This document shows, in pieces, positions 16,636-24,326 of a DNA stretch of 64,000 bases (position 1 is its first letter; each line of letters opens with the position of its first letter). The notes beneath the pieces were generated by a model. The model saw only the letters and a program-made list of their open reading frames with translations. It searched no databases and was not told where the DNA came from. Location: assembly GCA_021324155.1 (NCBI GenBank), contig JAJPJQ010000027.1, forward strand, positions 21,885 through 85,884, read 5' to 3'. The position numbers and the translations under genes are program-made. The stretch is from Pseudomonadota bacterium. Its GTDB lineage: Bacteria; Desulfobacterota; Binatia; UBA9968.

Positions 16636-17342
16636 TGGACGCCGCCGGCTGGAGGCGGACTATCGGAGAGATGGTCCGCGAGAATATGCGCTCTCCGCAA
16701 GTCCAGTACTATTTCTCCGTCAAGACGACCGAGCCGCGCGCGCGGATGCTGCTGCAGCAGCTGGCGCTTTTTGTCCGCCACCGCCGCGATTGCTGGTCGT
16801 TCCTTTCCAGCAATTGTCCGGTAATGGCGGTCAAGCAGCAGATCCTTAAGCACGAGTTCGGCGAGGTCATTAAGGACGAATATACCGACCGCGGCCACCT
16901 CGACCTGCTCGTCCGGCAGGGAAGATTCATCGGACTCAGCGAGGACGAGGTGCTCAACCCGACGCCGATTGCGACGACGCTTGCGACACTGTACGGCTGG
17001 GGCTGGATCTGCCGGGAAAAACATTGGCTCCAAGGCATGGCGGCGCTGACTGTTACCGAATGGACCAACGACGACCGTCTGCTGGCGGACCAGGGCGGCG
17101 GTCACTCCAGCCGGATGGCGCGGAAATGGATGGCCGAACTGGGTCTTACGATGGAGCAGCTGCCGCAGTTCAAAGTCCACGGCGCGGCGGACGAGGAGCA
17201 CAGCGACATGTTTCTGCCTTTTCTCGCGGAGTACGCGACGGGCGCAAATGAACGTATCGCGCTCGACGGCGTTCGCGAATCGCTCGAGCTTTCCGCAATG
17301 TATCGCGAGGGCGTCGGTCGGGCTATGGAACAGCTGAAATAA
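16635..17342 (+). CDS. Heme-oxygenase-like diiron protein HDO2 (unit A)
   Basis: A 235-residue all-helical cytoplasmic protein of the TenA/PqqC/CADD fold. Candidate diiron ligands are D81 or E82 with H88 (KDEYTDRGH), E142 (TVTEW), and H182, D186 and H189 (VHGAADEEH). The spacing acidic-x6-H, E, H-x3-D-x2-H equals the set I recall for CADD (E81, H88, E142, H174, D178, H181), with Asp at the first position. A strictly shared RHRRDCW (~48-54) and GGGH (~154-157) mark the local subfamily. I start it at ATG 16635, overlapping the SBP-9 stop by one base; a GTG one codon earlier is less likely. Substrate unknown. Confidence 0.85.
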   Translation: MDAAGWRRTIGEMVRENMRSPQVQYYFSVKTTEPRARMLLQQLALFVRHRRDCWSFLSSNCPVMAVKQQILKHEFGEVIKDEYTDRGHLDLLVRQGRFIGLSEDEVLNPTPIATTLATLYGWGWICREKHWLQGMAALTVTEWTNDDRLLADQGGGHSSRMARKWMAELGLTMEQLPQFKVHGAADEEHSDMFLPFLAEYATGANERIALDGVRESLELSAMYREGVGRAMEQLK

Positions 17343-17364
17343 GAATCAACCGGAGGCAAGCAAA

Positions 17365-18069
17365 ATGAACGAACAGGGTTGGAGACAGGCGCTCGGAGAG
17401 CTGGCCCGCGAGACGATGTCGTCGCCGGAGCTCGACCGCTACTATTCGATACCGATCACGCGGCCGCGCGCGCAGATCATCTTAAAACAGCTTTCGCTCT
17501 ACGTGCGTCACCGCCGCGATTGCTGGGCATACGTCTCGGGCAATTGCCCGATTCTCGCCGTCAAGCAAAAGATCCTCGGCCATGAATACGAAGAGGTGAT
17601 TCGCGATCAGCACTCCGAGCACGGCCATCTCGATTTGCTCATCCGCCAGGGGAAACCGATCGGCCTCACGGCCGACGACATCATACAGACCAAACCGATC
17701 GCCTCGACGATGGCGGTGCTTTACGCCTGGGGCTGGATGACGAAAAATAAGCCGTGGCTCGAAGGCTTGGCGTCGATGACGATCACGGAGTGGAACCAGG
17801 ACGACCGACTGCTCGGCGATCAGGGCGGCGGTCACGCTTACAAGATGGGCCAGCGCTGGGTGGATCACCTCGGCATAACGTGGGACGATCTCCCCAACTG
17901 GCGCGCACACCGCGAGGCCGATAAAGAGCACAGCGACATGTTTCTCTCCGTGCTCGCAGAACACGCCGTCGGCGATAAAGAGGAGGCGGTGCTCAACGCG
18001 GCACGCGAGTCCGAGGCGCTCTACCGCGCGTATCAGGCCGGCATCGCGTCGGCAATGGAGGCCGTCTGA
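17365..18069 (+). CDS. Heme-oxygenase-like diiron protein HDO3 (unit A)
   Basis: 234 residues, closely related to HDO2 along its whole length (GWRQALGELARETMSSPEL; RHRRDCWAYVSGNCP; LYAWGWMTKNKPW). Ligand candidates are D81 and H88, E142, H182, D186 and H189 (AHREADKEH). Position 82 is Gln where HDO2 and HDO5 have Glu, so if residue 82 were a ligand this protein would lack it; D81 is present in all four. The ribosome-binding site is GGAGG (caaccGGAGGcaagcaaa before ATG), so it can be translated independently. Two consecutive HDO genes suggest either a heteromer or two sequential oxidations. Confidence 0.85.
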   Translation: MNEQGWRQALGELARETMSSPELDRYYSIPITRPRAQIILKQLSLYVRHRRDCWAYVSGNCPILAVKQKILGHEYEEVIRDQHSEHGHLDLLIRQGKPIGLTADDIIQTKPIASTMAVLYAWGWMTKNKPWLEGLASMTITEWNQDDRLLGDQGGGHAYKMGQRWVDHLGITWDDLPNWRAHREADKEHSDMFLSVLAEHAVGDKEEAVLNAARESEALYRAYQAGIASAMEAV

Positions 18070-18076
18070 GAATCCG

Positions 18077-19054
18077 ATGATGCCGACGCGGATCAGGGTC
18101 TTCTCGCTGCTGCTCGCGGTAATACTGACCGCGCCGGCGGCGCGCTCTTTCGCTGCCGACGCGCCGAAAGAAAAGATCACCTTCGGCTACTCCGCGGTCA
18201 GCCCGACCATGGCGGGCGTGTGGATGGCGAAAGACATCGGCGCCTTCGAGAAGTACGGCCTCGACGCGCAGCTCATCTATATCGCCTCCGGCGCGGTCGT
18301 GATCCAGGCGCTGGTCGGGGGCAGCCTGAACGCCGCGCTCGGCGCGAGCAATGCGGTCGTCGCAGCGACGTTAAAAGGCGCGCCCATTCTCGCCGTCGGA
18401 AGCAACACGAGCCGGCCCGGCATGGTTCTGTGGGTGCAGCCCGACATTAGCCGCCCCGAGCAACTGGCCGGCAAGCGACTGGCGATTACGCGGTACGGCT
18501 CGTCGAGCGACTTCGTCACACGGCTGATCACGAAGAAGCTCAATCTTGACGGCAAGGTCGAGATTAGACAGTTCGGCGGAGTGGTCGAAGCCGACATGGG
18601 CTTTCGCGCCCACCAGGCCGAGGGGAGGGTCGCATCACAATCGCCGGCCCCGGGGGCGCGCGCGCTAGTAGACGCGGCCGAGCTCGGCATCCCGTATTCG
18701 ATGAACCTCCTCGCCGTGAGCAACGAATATCTTAAAAAGTCGCCGGGAACTGTCGAGCGGATCATCAAGGCCTATATCGAAGGTATCGCCGCGCTTCGAT
18801 CGAGAAAACAGCAAGCGCTACAAATGCTGGCGAAATACATGGGGCCGCGCGGCGGTGCGCCTGAGATGCACTATGAGTTCGTCACCAAGTATCTGGACGC
18901 CGTGCCGCGCGTTGATCCGGCAGCCGTAGACACGATTTTAGAAATGGTCGGCCACTCCGGGCCGGTCAACGTCAAGCTTTACGACAACGCGATCATCGAC
19001 AAACTCAAAGCCGAAGGCTTTTTCGACAAACTACAACAGGCAGGGGGCAAATAA
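18077..19054 (+). CDS. NMT1/THI5-like substrate-binding protein (SBP-10), first gene of unit B
   Basis: A 325-residue exported protein; leader to ~residue 27 (ARSFAAD). It is a close paralogue of SBP-9: AGVWMAKDIGAFEKYGL, QLIYIASGAVVIQALVGGS, SRPGMVLWVQPDISRPEQL and LGIPYSMNLLAVSNEYLKK. One oddity is the segment at nt ~18597-18660. SBP-9 has a hydrophobic strand there (AGAILSI), but SBP-10 reads AEGRVASQSPAPGARALVD, of equal length but without the strand. It could be a compensated frameshift or a real change in the ligand pocket. The stop TAA shares its last base with the ATG of HDO4 (TAATG at 19052-19056). Confidence 0.9.
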   Translation: MMPTRIRVFSLLLAVILTAPAARSFAADAPKEKITFGYSAVSPTMAGVWMAKDIGAFEKYGLDAQLIYIASGAVVIQALVGGSLNAALGASNAVVAATLKGAPILAVGSNTSRPGMVLWVQPDISRPEQLAGKRLAITRYGSSSDFVTRLITKKLNLDGKVEIRQFGGVVEADMGFRAHQAEGRVASQSPAPGARALVDAAELGIPYSMNLLAVSNEYLKKSPGTVERIIKAYIEGIAALRSRKQQALQMLAKYMGPRGGAPEMHYEFVTKYLDAVPRVDPAAVDTILEMVGHSGPVNVKLYDNAIIDKLKAEGFFDKLQQAGGK

Positions 19055-19764
19055 TGAAACAAGCCGTATGGCGTGAAACGCTCGGCGAGATGGTGCGCAA
19101 GTACATCCGCTCGCCCGCGCTCGAGCGCTATTTCGCTGTCAAGATGAACAAGCCGCGCGCCGCGGTGATGGTGACGCAGCAGAGCCTTTTCGTGCGGCAT
19201 CGCCGTGATTGCTGGGCGAACGTCTCGGGAAACTGTCCAGTGCTCGCGATCAAACAGCGCATCCTCGAGCACGAATACGAAGAAATCATTCGCGACCAGT
19301 TCTCCGAATACGGCCACCTCGCGCTGATCATCAAACAGGGACAGTCGGTCGGTCTTGCGCCCGAGGAGGTCATAGGAGCGAAGCCGCTTCCGTCGACGCT
19401 GGCGACGCTGTACGCGTGGGGCTGGATGACGCGCGAGAAAAGCTGGGTCGAGGCCCTCGCCGCGCTGACGATCACGGAGTGGTGCAACGACGATCGCCTG
19501 CTCGGCGACTTGGGCGGGGGACAATCGACGCGCATGGCGAAAAAATGGATGGAAGACATGGGCTTCACATGGAAGCAGATCCCGAATTTGGAGGCGCACA
19601 GTCAGGCCGACGAGAAGCACAGCGATATGTTCCTGCCGTTTCTCGAGAAGTATGCGACGGGCGAGAAGGAATCGCTCGCGCTTCAGGCGGCCCAGCAATC
19701 GCTTGATTTGAACCAGATTTTCCGCGACGGCATCGCCGCCGCCCAAGAGCAAATTAAATTGTAA
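19054..19764 (+). CDS. Heme-oxygenase-like diiron protein HDO4 (unit B)
   Basis: 236 residues, the counterpart of HDO2 in the second unit. It begins MKQAVWRETLGEMVRKYIRS and keeps RHRRDCWANVSGNCP. Ligand candidates are D81 and H88 (RDQFSEYGH, Gln at 82 as in HDO3), E142 (TITEW), and H182, D186 and H189 (AHSQADEKH). The third HDO helix continues SDMFLPFLEKYATGEKE, nearly the same as HDO2 (SDMFLPFLAEYATGANE). This supports unit B being a duplicate of unit A. Translation is coupled to SBP-10 by a one-base overlap. Confidence 0.85.
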   Translation: MKQAVWRETLGEMVRKYIRSPALERYFAVKMNKPRAAVMVTQQSLFVRHRRDCWANVSGNCPVLAIKQRILEHEYEEIIRDQFSEYGHLALIIKQGQSVGLAPEEVIGAKPLPSTLATLYAWGWMTREKSWVEALAALTITEWCNDDRLLGDLGGGQSTRMAKKWMEDMGFTWKQIPNLEAHSQADEKHSDMFLPFLEKYATGEKESLALQAAQQSLDLNQIFRDGIAAAQEQIKL

Positions 19765-19774
19765 TCTGATACCC

Positions 19775-19792
19775 TAGGGGACACGACATTTA
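19775..19792. repeat. Element-end-like motif TAGGGGACACGACATTTA
   Basis: This 18-base motif lies in the 37-base gap between HDO4 and HDO5. Its core AGGGGACAC recurs at 26435-26443. From memory, sequences of the form GGGGACACGACATTTA border IS200-like/REP-associated elements in many uncultivated bacteria, so this may be the scar of a lost element. No transposase is present. It immediately precedes the GGAGG of HDO5. Confidence 0.3.
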
Positions 19793-19801
19793 GGAGGTCG
19801 T

Positions 19802-20488
19802 ATGAGCTACTGGCAAAAAGCGCGGGCGGAAATCGACGACACGATCAACCGGCATTTCGACACGCCGGAATACCGGCGGCTCTTCGGAGTCAAAATCACG
19901 CCGAAGCGCAATGAGGTCTTGGGTCGCCATTATCCGCATTACATCAAGAGCCGGCGCGACTGCTGGGCTGCGTCGATGGCGAAGGCGCCGCTCGACGTCA
20001 AGCGGTCCATCTGGGAGCACGAGAAAGACGAGCTCATCTACGACGAGCGGCTCGGCGCCGCGCACCTGACCGACGACGACATGTCGCGGGCGGTCGGCGA
20101 AGAGACACTGCTCCCGAGCGCGCGCGCGGCAATTTACAGCTGGCTGTATCTCTGCACGACGCGGTCGTGGATCGAGAGCCTGATGATCAATCATACGACC
20201 GAGCGCAAGAACAATTCAGAGCTCGTCAAGGGCGGCGGCTTCACGCAGCGCATGGCGATGAAGCAAGTCGCCGACCTCGTCGGCTCCGTCGATAACCTCG
20301 ACAAAAATACCAAGGTGCATATGGTTGCCGACATCGACCATTCCAACATGTTCGAGTCGGTGTTCGAGCGCTACGTCACCGACGAGCGCATTGCACGCAT
20401 GGTGGTCAGAGCGGCGAACGATTGTCTGGCGATCGACCGGGCCTATCGCAACGCACTCGCCGTCGGTATGATGGAAATCCCGGAGTAG
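19802..20488 (+). CDS. Heme-oxygenase-like diiron protein HDO5 (divergent member, unit B)
   Basis: 228 residues, clearly more distant than HDO2-4 and eight or so residues shorter between helices. It keeps KSRRDCWAASMAK at the family's RRDCW position. Ligand candidates are D81/E82 with H88 (YDERLGAAH), E134 (HTTERKN), and H173, D177 and H180 (VHMVADIDH), so the full HDO pattern is present. The GGGH of the others becomes GGGF. TAGGAGG before ATG is a strong ribosome-binding site. It sits 32 bases before cydA, which may place O2 handling and HDO chemistry in one message. Confidence 0.83.
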   Translation: MSYWQKARAEIDDTINRHFDTPEYRRLFGVKITPKRNEVLGRHYPHYIKSRRDCWAASMAKAPLDVKRSIWEHEKDELIYDERLGAAHLTDDDMSRAVGEETLLPSARAAIYSWLYLCTTRSWIESLMINHTTERKNNSELVKGGGFTQRMAMKQVADLVGSVDNLDKNTKVHMVADIDHSNMFESVFERYVTDERIARMVVRAANDCLAIDRAYRNALAVGMMEIPE

Positions 20489-20520
20489 GAGCGCGCGAAT
20501 CAGGCGCGCCCCTGGTCGAC

Positions 20521-21864
20521 ATGGACAGCGCGCTCGCCATTCATCGGCTGCATTTCGCGTTTACCGTAACCTACCACTATATCTTTCCCCAGCTCACGAT
20601 GGGCCTTGCCCCGCTCATTGTGATCTTCAAGTCGCTCGCGTTGTGGAAGGCGGACGAGCGTTATAACGGGGCGGCGCGGTTCTGGGCGAAAATATTCGCC
20701 GTCAATTTCCTTTTCGGCGTGATCACCGGGATTCCCATGGAGTTCCAGTTCGGCACGAACTGGGCGCGCTTCTCGCACTACGCCGGCGGGGTGATTGCTA
20801 CGGCGCTCGCGATGGAAGGCGTGTTCGCGTTCTTCCTCGAATCGTCCTTTCTGGGTCTCTTTCTCTTCGGCGAGAAGCGCTTCGGCCAGCGAGTTCATTG
20901 GATCGCGGCATTCATGATTTTTCTTGGCTCTTGGATTTCCGGTTTCTTCATCATTGTGACGAATGCCTGGATGCAGCATCCCGTCGGCTATACGCTCGAC
21001 CCGGACGGGACGGCTCACTTGACTAGCTTTTGGAGCCTGCTGTTCAACGAATGGGCGCTGTGGCAATACCTCCACACTATGAGCGGAGCCGTCATCACAG
21101 GCGCCTTTGTCATGGCCGCCGCCGGCGCATTTTATTTCCTGTCCGGGAAACAGCCGGAATACGGCCGCATGTTCCTGCGGCTGGGCGTAATCACCGGCGT
21201 CCTCGCGTCGGCGTTTCAATTGTGGCCGACGGGCGACATGAAGGGGCAGCTCGTCGCGCGACATCAGCCGGTGACACTCGCGGCGATGGAGGGACTGTTT
21301 CACACCGAGTCGGGCGCCGCCATCGTCATCCTCGGCCAGCCCGATCCCGATCGGCAAAAGTTGGACAACCCGCTCTTCGTGCCCAAGGCGCTGAGCTTTC
21401 TCACGCACCGGCGCTGGGAGGCGGAGGTAAAAGGATTGAGCGACTTTCCCCGCGAGCAATGGCCGGACAACATCCCGCTGCTCTATTACTGCTATCACAT
21501 CATGGTCGGCCTCGGGACGATCTTCATCGCGATCATGGTAGTTGCGGCGTGGCTTCTCTGGCGCGGCAACCTGTTCGAGAGCCGATGGATGCTCTGGGTG
21601 CTGATGCTGAGCTTCCCGTTCCCGTACATCGCGAACACGGCGGGCTGGATCACGGCGGAGATCGGGCGCCAGCCGTGGGTAGCCTACGGGCTCATGCGGA
21701 CGGAGCATGGCTTTTCGTCGAACGTCTCGGCGAGCAATGGGCTTTTCACGCTGCTGGGCTTTATGGGCATGTACGCTTTGCTCGGCGTTTTGTTTGTGCT
21801 GCTCATCTGGCGCGAGGTTATGCACGGTCCGCAGCCCGTGGACATCGAGACGGTCCGGAACTGA
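20521..21864 (+). CDS. cydA: Cytochrome bd-type quinol oxidase subunit I
   Basis: A 447-residue multi-pass membrane protein carrying the hemes of the bd oxidase, which reduces O2 to water with electrons from quinol. H19 (TYHYIFPQLTMG), H in WQYLHTMSG (~182) and M in YHIMVGLG are the expected axial ligands. MEGVFAFFLESSF carries the two conserved glutamates, and EFQFGTNW and GRQPW are family hallmarks. The Q-loop is short, as in the CIO/bd-II-like subgroup. I start at ATG 20521; the frame is open back to 20422 but would then overlap HDO5. It is followed one base later by cydB. No cydX-type small gene follows. Confidence 0.95.
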   Translation: MDSALAIHRLHFAFTVTYHYIFPQLTMGLAPLIVIFKSLALWKADERYNGAARFWAKIFAVNFLFGVITGIPMEFQFGTNWARFSHYAGGVIATALAMEGVFAFFLESSFLGLFLFGEKRFGQRVHWIAAFMIFLGSWISGFFIIVTNAWMQHPVGYTLDPDGTAHLTSFWSLLFNEWALWQYLHTMSGAVITGAFVMAAAGAFYFLSGKQPEYGRMFLRLGVITGVLASAFQLWPTGDMKGQLVARHQPVTLAAMEGLFHTESGAAIVILGQPDPDRQKLDNPLFVPKALSFLTHRRWEAEVKGLSDFPREQWPDNIPLLYYCYHIMVGLGTIFIAIMVVAAWLLWRGNLFESRWMLWVLMLSFPFPYIANTAGWITAEIGRQPWVAYGLMRTEHGFSSNVSASNGLFTLLGFMGMYALLGVLFVLLIWREVMHGPQPVDIETVRN

Positions 21865-21865
21865 A

Positions 21866-22915
21866 ATGGAAACCGTCTGGTTCATGCTCGTCGCCGGCAT
21901 GGTGATCGCGTACGTCGTCCTCGACGGATTCGATCTCGGCGCCGGAGCCATCCACCTCTTCGCCGCGAAGAATCGGGCAGAGCGCGCGCAGATCCTCAAG
22001 GCGATCGGTCCCGTGTGGGACGGCAACGAAGTGTGGCTGATCGCCGCCGGCGGCGCGCTCTTTTTCGCTTTCCCGCGTCTTTACGCGTCGAGCTTCAGCG
22101 GTTTTTATCTTCCGCTGATGATCGTGCTCTGGCTCTTGATGTTGCGCGGCGTGGGCGTCGAGCTGCGTTCGCACGTGGAGGATCCGCTGTGGCACGCGCT
22201 TTTCGACTTCGTCTTTTTTGCCTCCAGCGCGCTTCTCGCCGTCTTTTTCGGCGCCGCGATCGGCAACGTCGTTCGCGGCGTGCCGCTCGACGCCGACGGT
22301 TATTTCTTCGCGGCGCTCTGGACCGACTTCACCGCAGGACCTGACGCCGGCATCCTCGATTGGTACACGCTGCTCACCGCCGCGCTGGCGCTCGCGGCGC
22401 TTATTGTCCACGGCTCACATTACATAGCGCTTAAAACGCTCGGCGATGTCGAAGCCCGCGCTCGGCTGATCGCCGCCCGCGGCTGGCGTGCCCTGGTTTT
22501 GCTGACCGTCGCATCGCTGCCGGCAACGCTATACGTTCGTCCCGCGCTGTTGAATAATTTCTTCGCGCACCCGTGGGGCTGGATCATTCCAGCCGCAGCA
22601 GTCGCCGCCCTGGCCGTGATGCCGTATTTTCATCGTCGGAGGCGTGACCTCGCCGCGTTTCTATGCTCCGCGCTGTATCTCGCCGGCACAATCACCGGAG
22701 CGGCGTTCGCGCTCTATCCCGTCGTGCTGCCGTCGAGCGGCGATCCTGCATACAGTCTGACCGTCTACAACTCGAAAGCCGGCTCTTACAGTATGAACGT
22801 TGGACTGGTTTGGTGGCTGCTGGGCATCACGCTTGCCGTTCTGTATTTCGTGATGGTCTATCGTCTCTTCCGCGGCAAGGTAGTGCTCGGCGAAGAAGGC
22901 GGATACGGCTCGTAG
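21866..22915 (+). CDS. cydB: Cytochrome bd-type quinol oxidase subunit II
   Basis: A 349-residue membrane protein with about eight transmembrane helices. It starts METVWFMLVAGMVIAYVVLDGFDLG, with the classic VLDGFDLG of CydB. It continues GPVWDGNEVWLIAAGGALFFAFP, another hallmark. The end is MVYRLFRGKVVLGEEGGY. The start at 21866 lies one base after the cydA stop, and an earlier in-frame start inside cydA is rejected. No cydCD or cydX is seen in the window. Its position directly after the HDO genes and before an SDR is unusual and may matter for their function. Confidence 0.95.
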   Translation: METVWFMLVAGMVIAYVVLDGFDLGAGAIHLFAAKNRAERAQILKAIGPVWDGNEVWLIAAGGALFFAFPRLYASSFSGFYLPLMIVLWLLMLRGVGVELRSHVEDPLWHALFDFVFFASSALLAVFFGAAIGNVVRGVPLDADGYFFAALWTDFTAGPDAGILDWYTLLTAALALAALIVHGSHYIALKTLGDVEARARLIAARGWRALVLLTVASLPATLYVRPALLNNFFAHPWGWIIPAAAVAALAVMPYFHRRRRDLAAFLCSALYLAGTITGAAFALYPVVLPSSGDPAYSLTVYNSKAGSYSMNVGLVWWLLGITLAVLYFVMVYRLFRGKVVLGEEGGYGS

Positions 22916-22928
22916 ACAGGGAGAAACC

Positions 22929-23714
22929 ATGAAGCTCAAGGGACAGAGCGCGGTTATCGTCGGCGGCGCGCGCGGCATCGGCGCCGCCATAGCGGAGAGA
23001 TTCGCCGCCGAAGGCGCGCGCATCATGCTCGTCGATCTGCCGAAGATGAAAGCTGAGGCCGACGAAGTCGCGCGTGCGATCGCATCGGCCGGGCGAGAAG
23101 CGCTTTTCTTCGCCGCGGATTGCACCGACGACGTTCAGGTCAATCGTATGGTCGATGAAACCGTCCGGAGCTTCGGCGGCATCGACATCCTGGTCAACAG
23201 CGCGGGACTCCGCGGGCCTCTGGTCCCGGTAGAAGATATCGCCGAGGCTGAGTACGACGCGGTACTCGAGGTTAATTTGAAAGCGCCGTTTCTCTGCTGC
23301 CAGGCCGTCCTCCGGGTCATGAAAAAGCAAAAGCGCGGCAGCATCGTCAGCATCGCGGGCACCGCCGGCAAGGAAGGCATGGCGCTGCGCGGCTCGCTCG
23401 TTGCCGCGAAATGGGGACTCTTAGGCCTGACGCAAACGATCGCCAAAGAGGCGGGGCCCTACGGCGTCCGCGCGAACGTCATTTGTCCCGGCGGCATGGA
23501 CGAGCCCGATTTGCGCGTCATGTACGCGGAGCGCGCGAAAAATCTCGGCATGGAGTTCAAGGAACTGGAAAGCAAAATTCTCCAGGACACGCCGCTCCGC
23601 AAATACGCCAAGCACGAAGAGGTTGCCGCTGCGGCTTTGTTTCTGGCCTCGAGCGACTCCTCGCATACGACCGGAGAGTCTCTCAATGTTTCCGGCGGCC
23701 GCCTGATGCATTAA
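22929..23714 (+). CDS. Short-chain dehydrogenase/reductase-like protein lacking the catalytic tyrosine
   Basis: A 261-residue classical SDR fold. The cofactor motif GGARGIG (12-18) and NSAGLRG (~90-96) are intact, and the C-terminal STTGESLNVSGG-type ending is present (HTTGESLNVSGGRL). However, the YxxxK active-site motif reads L157-VAA-K161 (codon CTC at 23397-23399), so the catalytic Tyr is replaced by Leu. S141 lies upstream. It may bind NAD(P) without ordinary ketone/alcohol chemistry, or use another acid. GGAG precedes the ATG at 22929, 13 bases after cydB, so it closes the plus-strand block. Its stop overlaps the stop of the convergent membrane-protein gene. Confidence 0.88.
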   Translation: MKLKGQSAVIVGGARGIGAAIAERFAAEGARIMLVDLPKMKAEADEVARAIASAGREALFFAADCTDDVQVNRMVDETVRSFGGIDILVNSAGLRGPLVPVEDIAEAEYDAVLEVNLKAPFLCCQAVLRVMKKQKRGSIVSIAGTAGKEGMALRGSLVAAKWGLLGLTQTIAKEAGPYGVRANVICPGGMDEPDLRVMYAERAKNLGMEFKELESKILQDTPLRKYAKHEEVAAAALFLASSDSSHTTGESLNVSGGRLMH

Positions 23715-24154
23715 TCCGGCAATAAAAGAACCGCGATACACGTCGCGAGCTGCGCGATAAAAAGCGTTGCGTGCGACGCCTGCCTTTCGTATTGAAGAAA
23801 GATCTCGTCGGCGAGCATAAAAGCGGCCGGCAGTTCCACTCCGGCGACAAAAGCCGCGCCCGCCGAGGCCCCGGCGACATGACCGTCGAGACAAGCTAAG
23901 ACGGCGGCGCGAGCGAAAAGAAACGCAGCGATGAGCTGCCAGAGAATCACACCGGTAAATAAAATTGGCGCCAGCCAACGGGGTGCGTCGTACACTGATG
24001 TCGCGTCGGCAACAGCGCGATAATTTTCTGAAGCAAATCTCCATCGCCCGGGTAGTAATTTCAGCGCCTTCAGACCTGCGCAAAGATTGCTGGCGAGAGT
24101 GATTAAGAACCACACGGCCCAAAAAACGAGTAGGCCAAGCTTCACCGCAAACAT
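23711..24154 (-). CDS. Small integral membrane protein, function unknown
   Basis: A 147-residue protein with three to four hydrophobic segments: FAVKLGLLVFWAVWFLITLA (~2-21), a stretch through APILFTGVILWQLIAAFLFA, AAFVAGVELPAAFMLADEIF and a C-terminal TLFIAQLATCIAVLLLPD. The loop LPGRWRFASENYRAVADAT looks conserved-protein-like. I start it at ATG 24154 so that it opens with the first membrane segment; the frame runs to 24205. It is convergent with the SDR, sharing TTAA. I do not recognise a named family. Confidence 0.65.
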   Translation of the reverse strand: MFAVKLGLLVFWAVWFLITLASNLCAGLKALKLLPGRWRFASENYRAVADATSVYDAPRWLAPILFTGVILWQLIAAFLFARAAVLACLDGHVAGASAGAAFVAGVELPAAFMLADEIFLQYERQASHATLFIAQLATCIAVLLLPD

Positions 24155-24326
24155 GAGGTCCAAGGAATCCGTTCGGCGGCCGCGTGTCAAGTGAGGCGCA
24201 TGCACGACACGATGAAGTCTATTAGATGTCTCGGCTTTCCTGTAAAGTGATCAAAGGCGCGCCGAGCGATGCGCTTCTGAGCAGATCGTTGCCGGCGGAG
24301 ATTGTCGGTTCTGGAGCAGGAGGCCT

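Noticed and set aside
15682..20488. Thiamine salvage reading (THI5-like binder plus TenA)
   Set aside because: The TenA-fold genes carry the HDO diiron ligand pattern (H-x3-D-x2-H and the E/His set), which TenA lacks; no thi genes or TPP riboswitch text was seen nearby.
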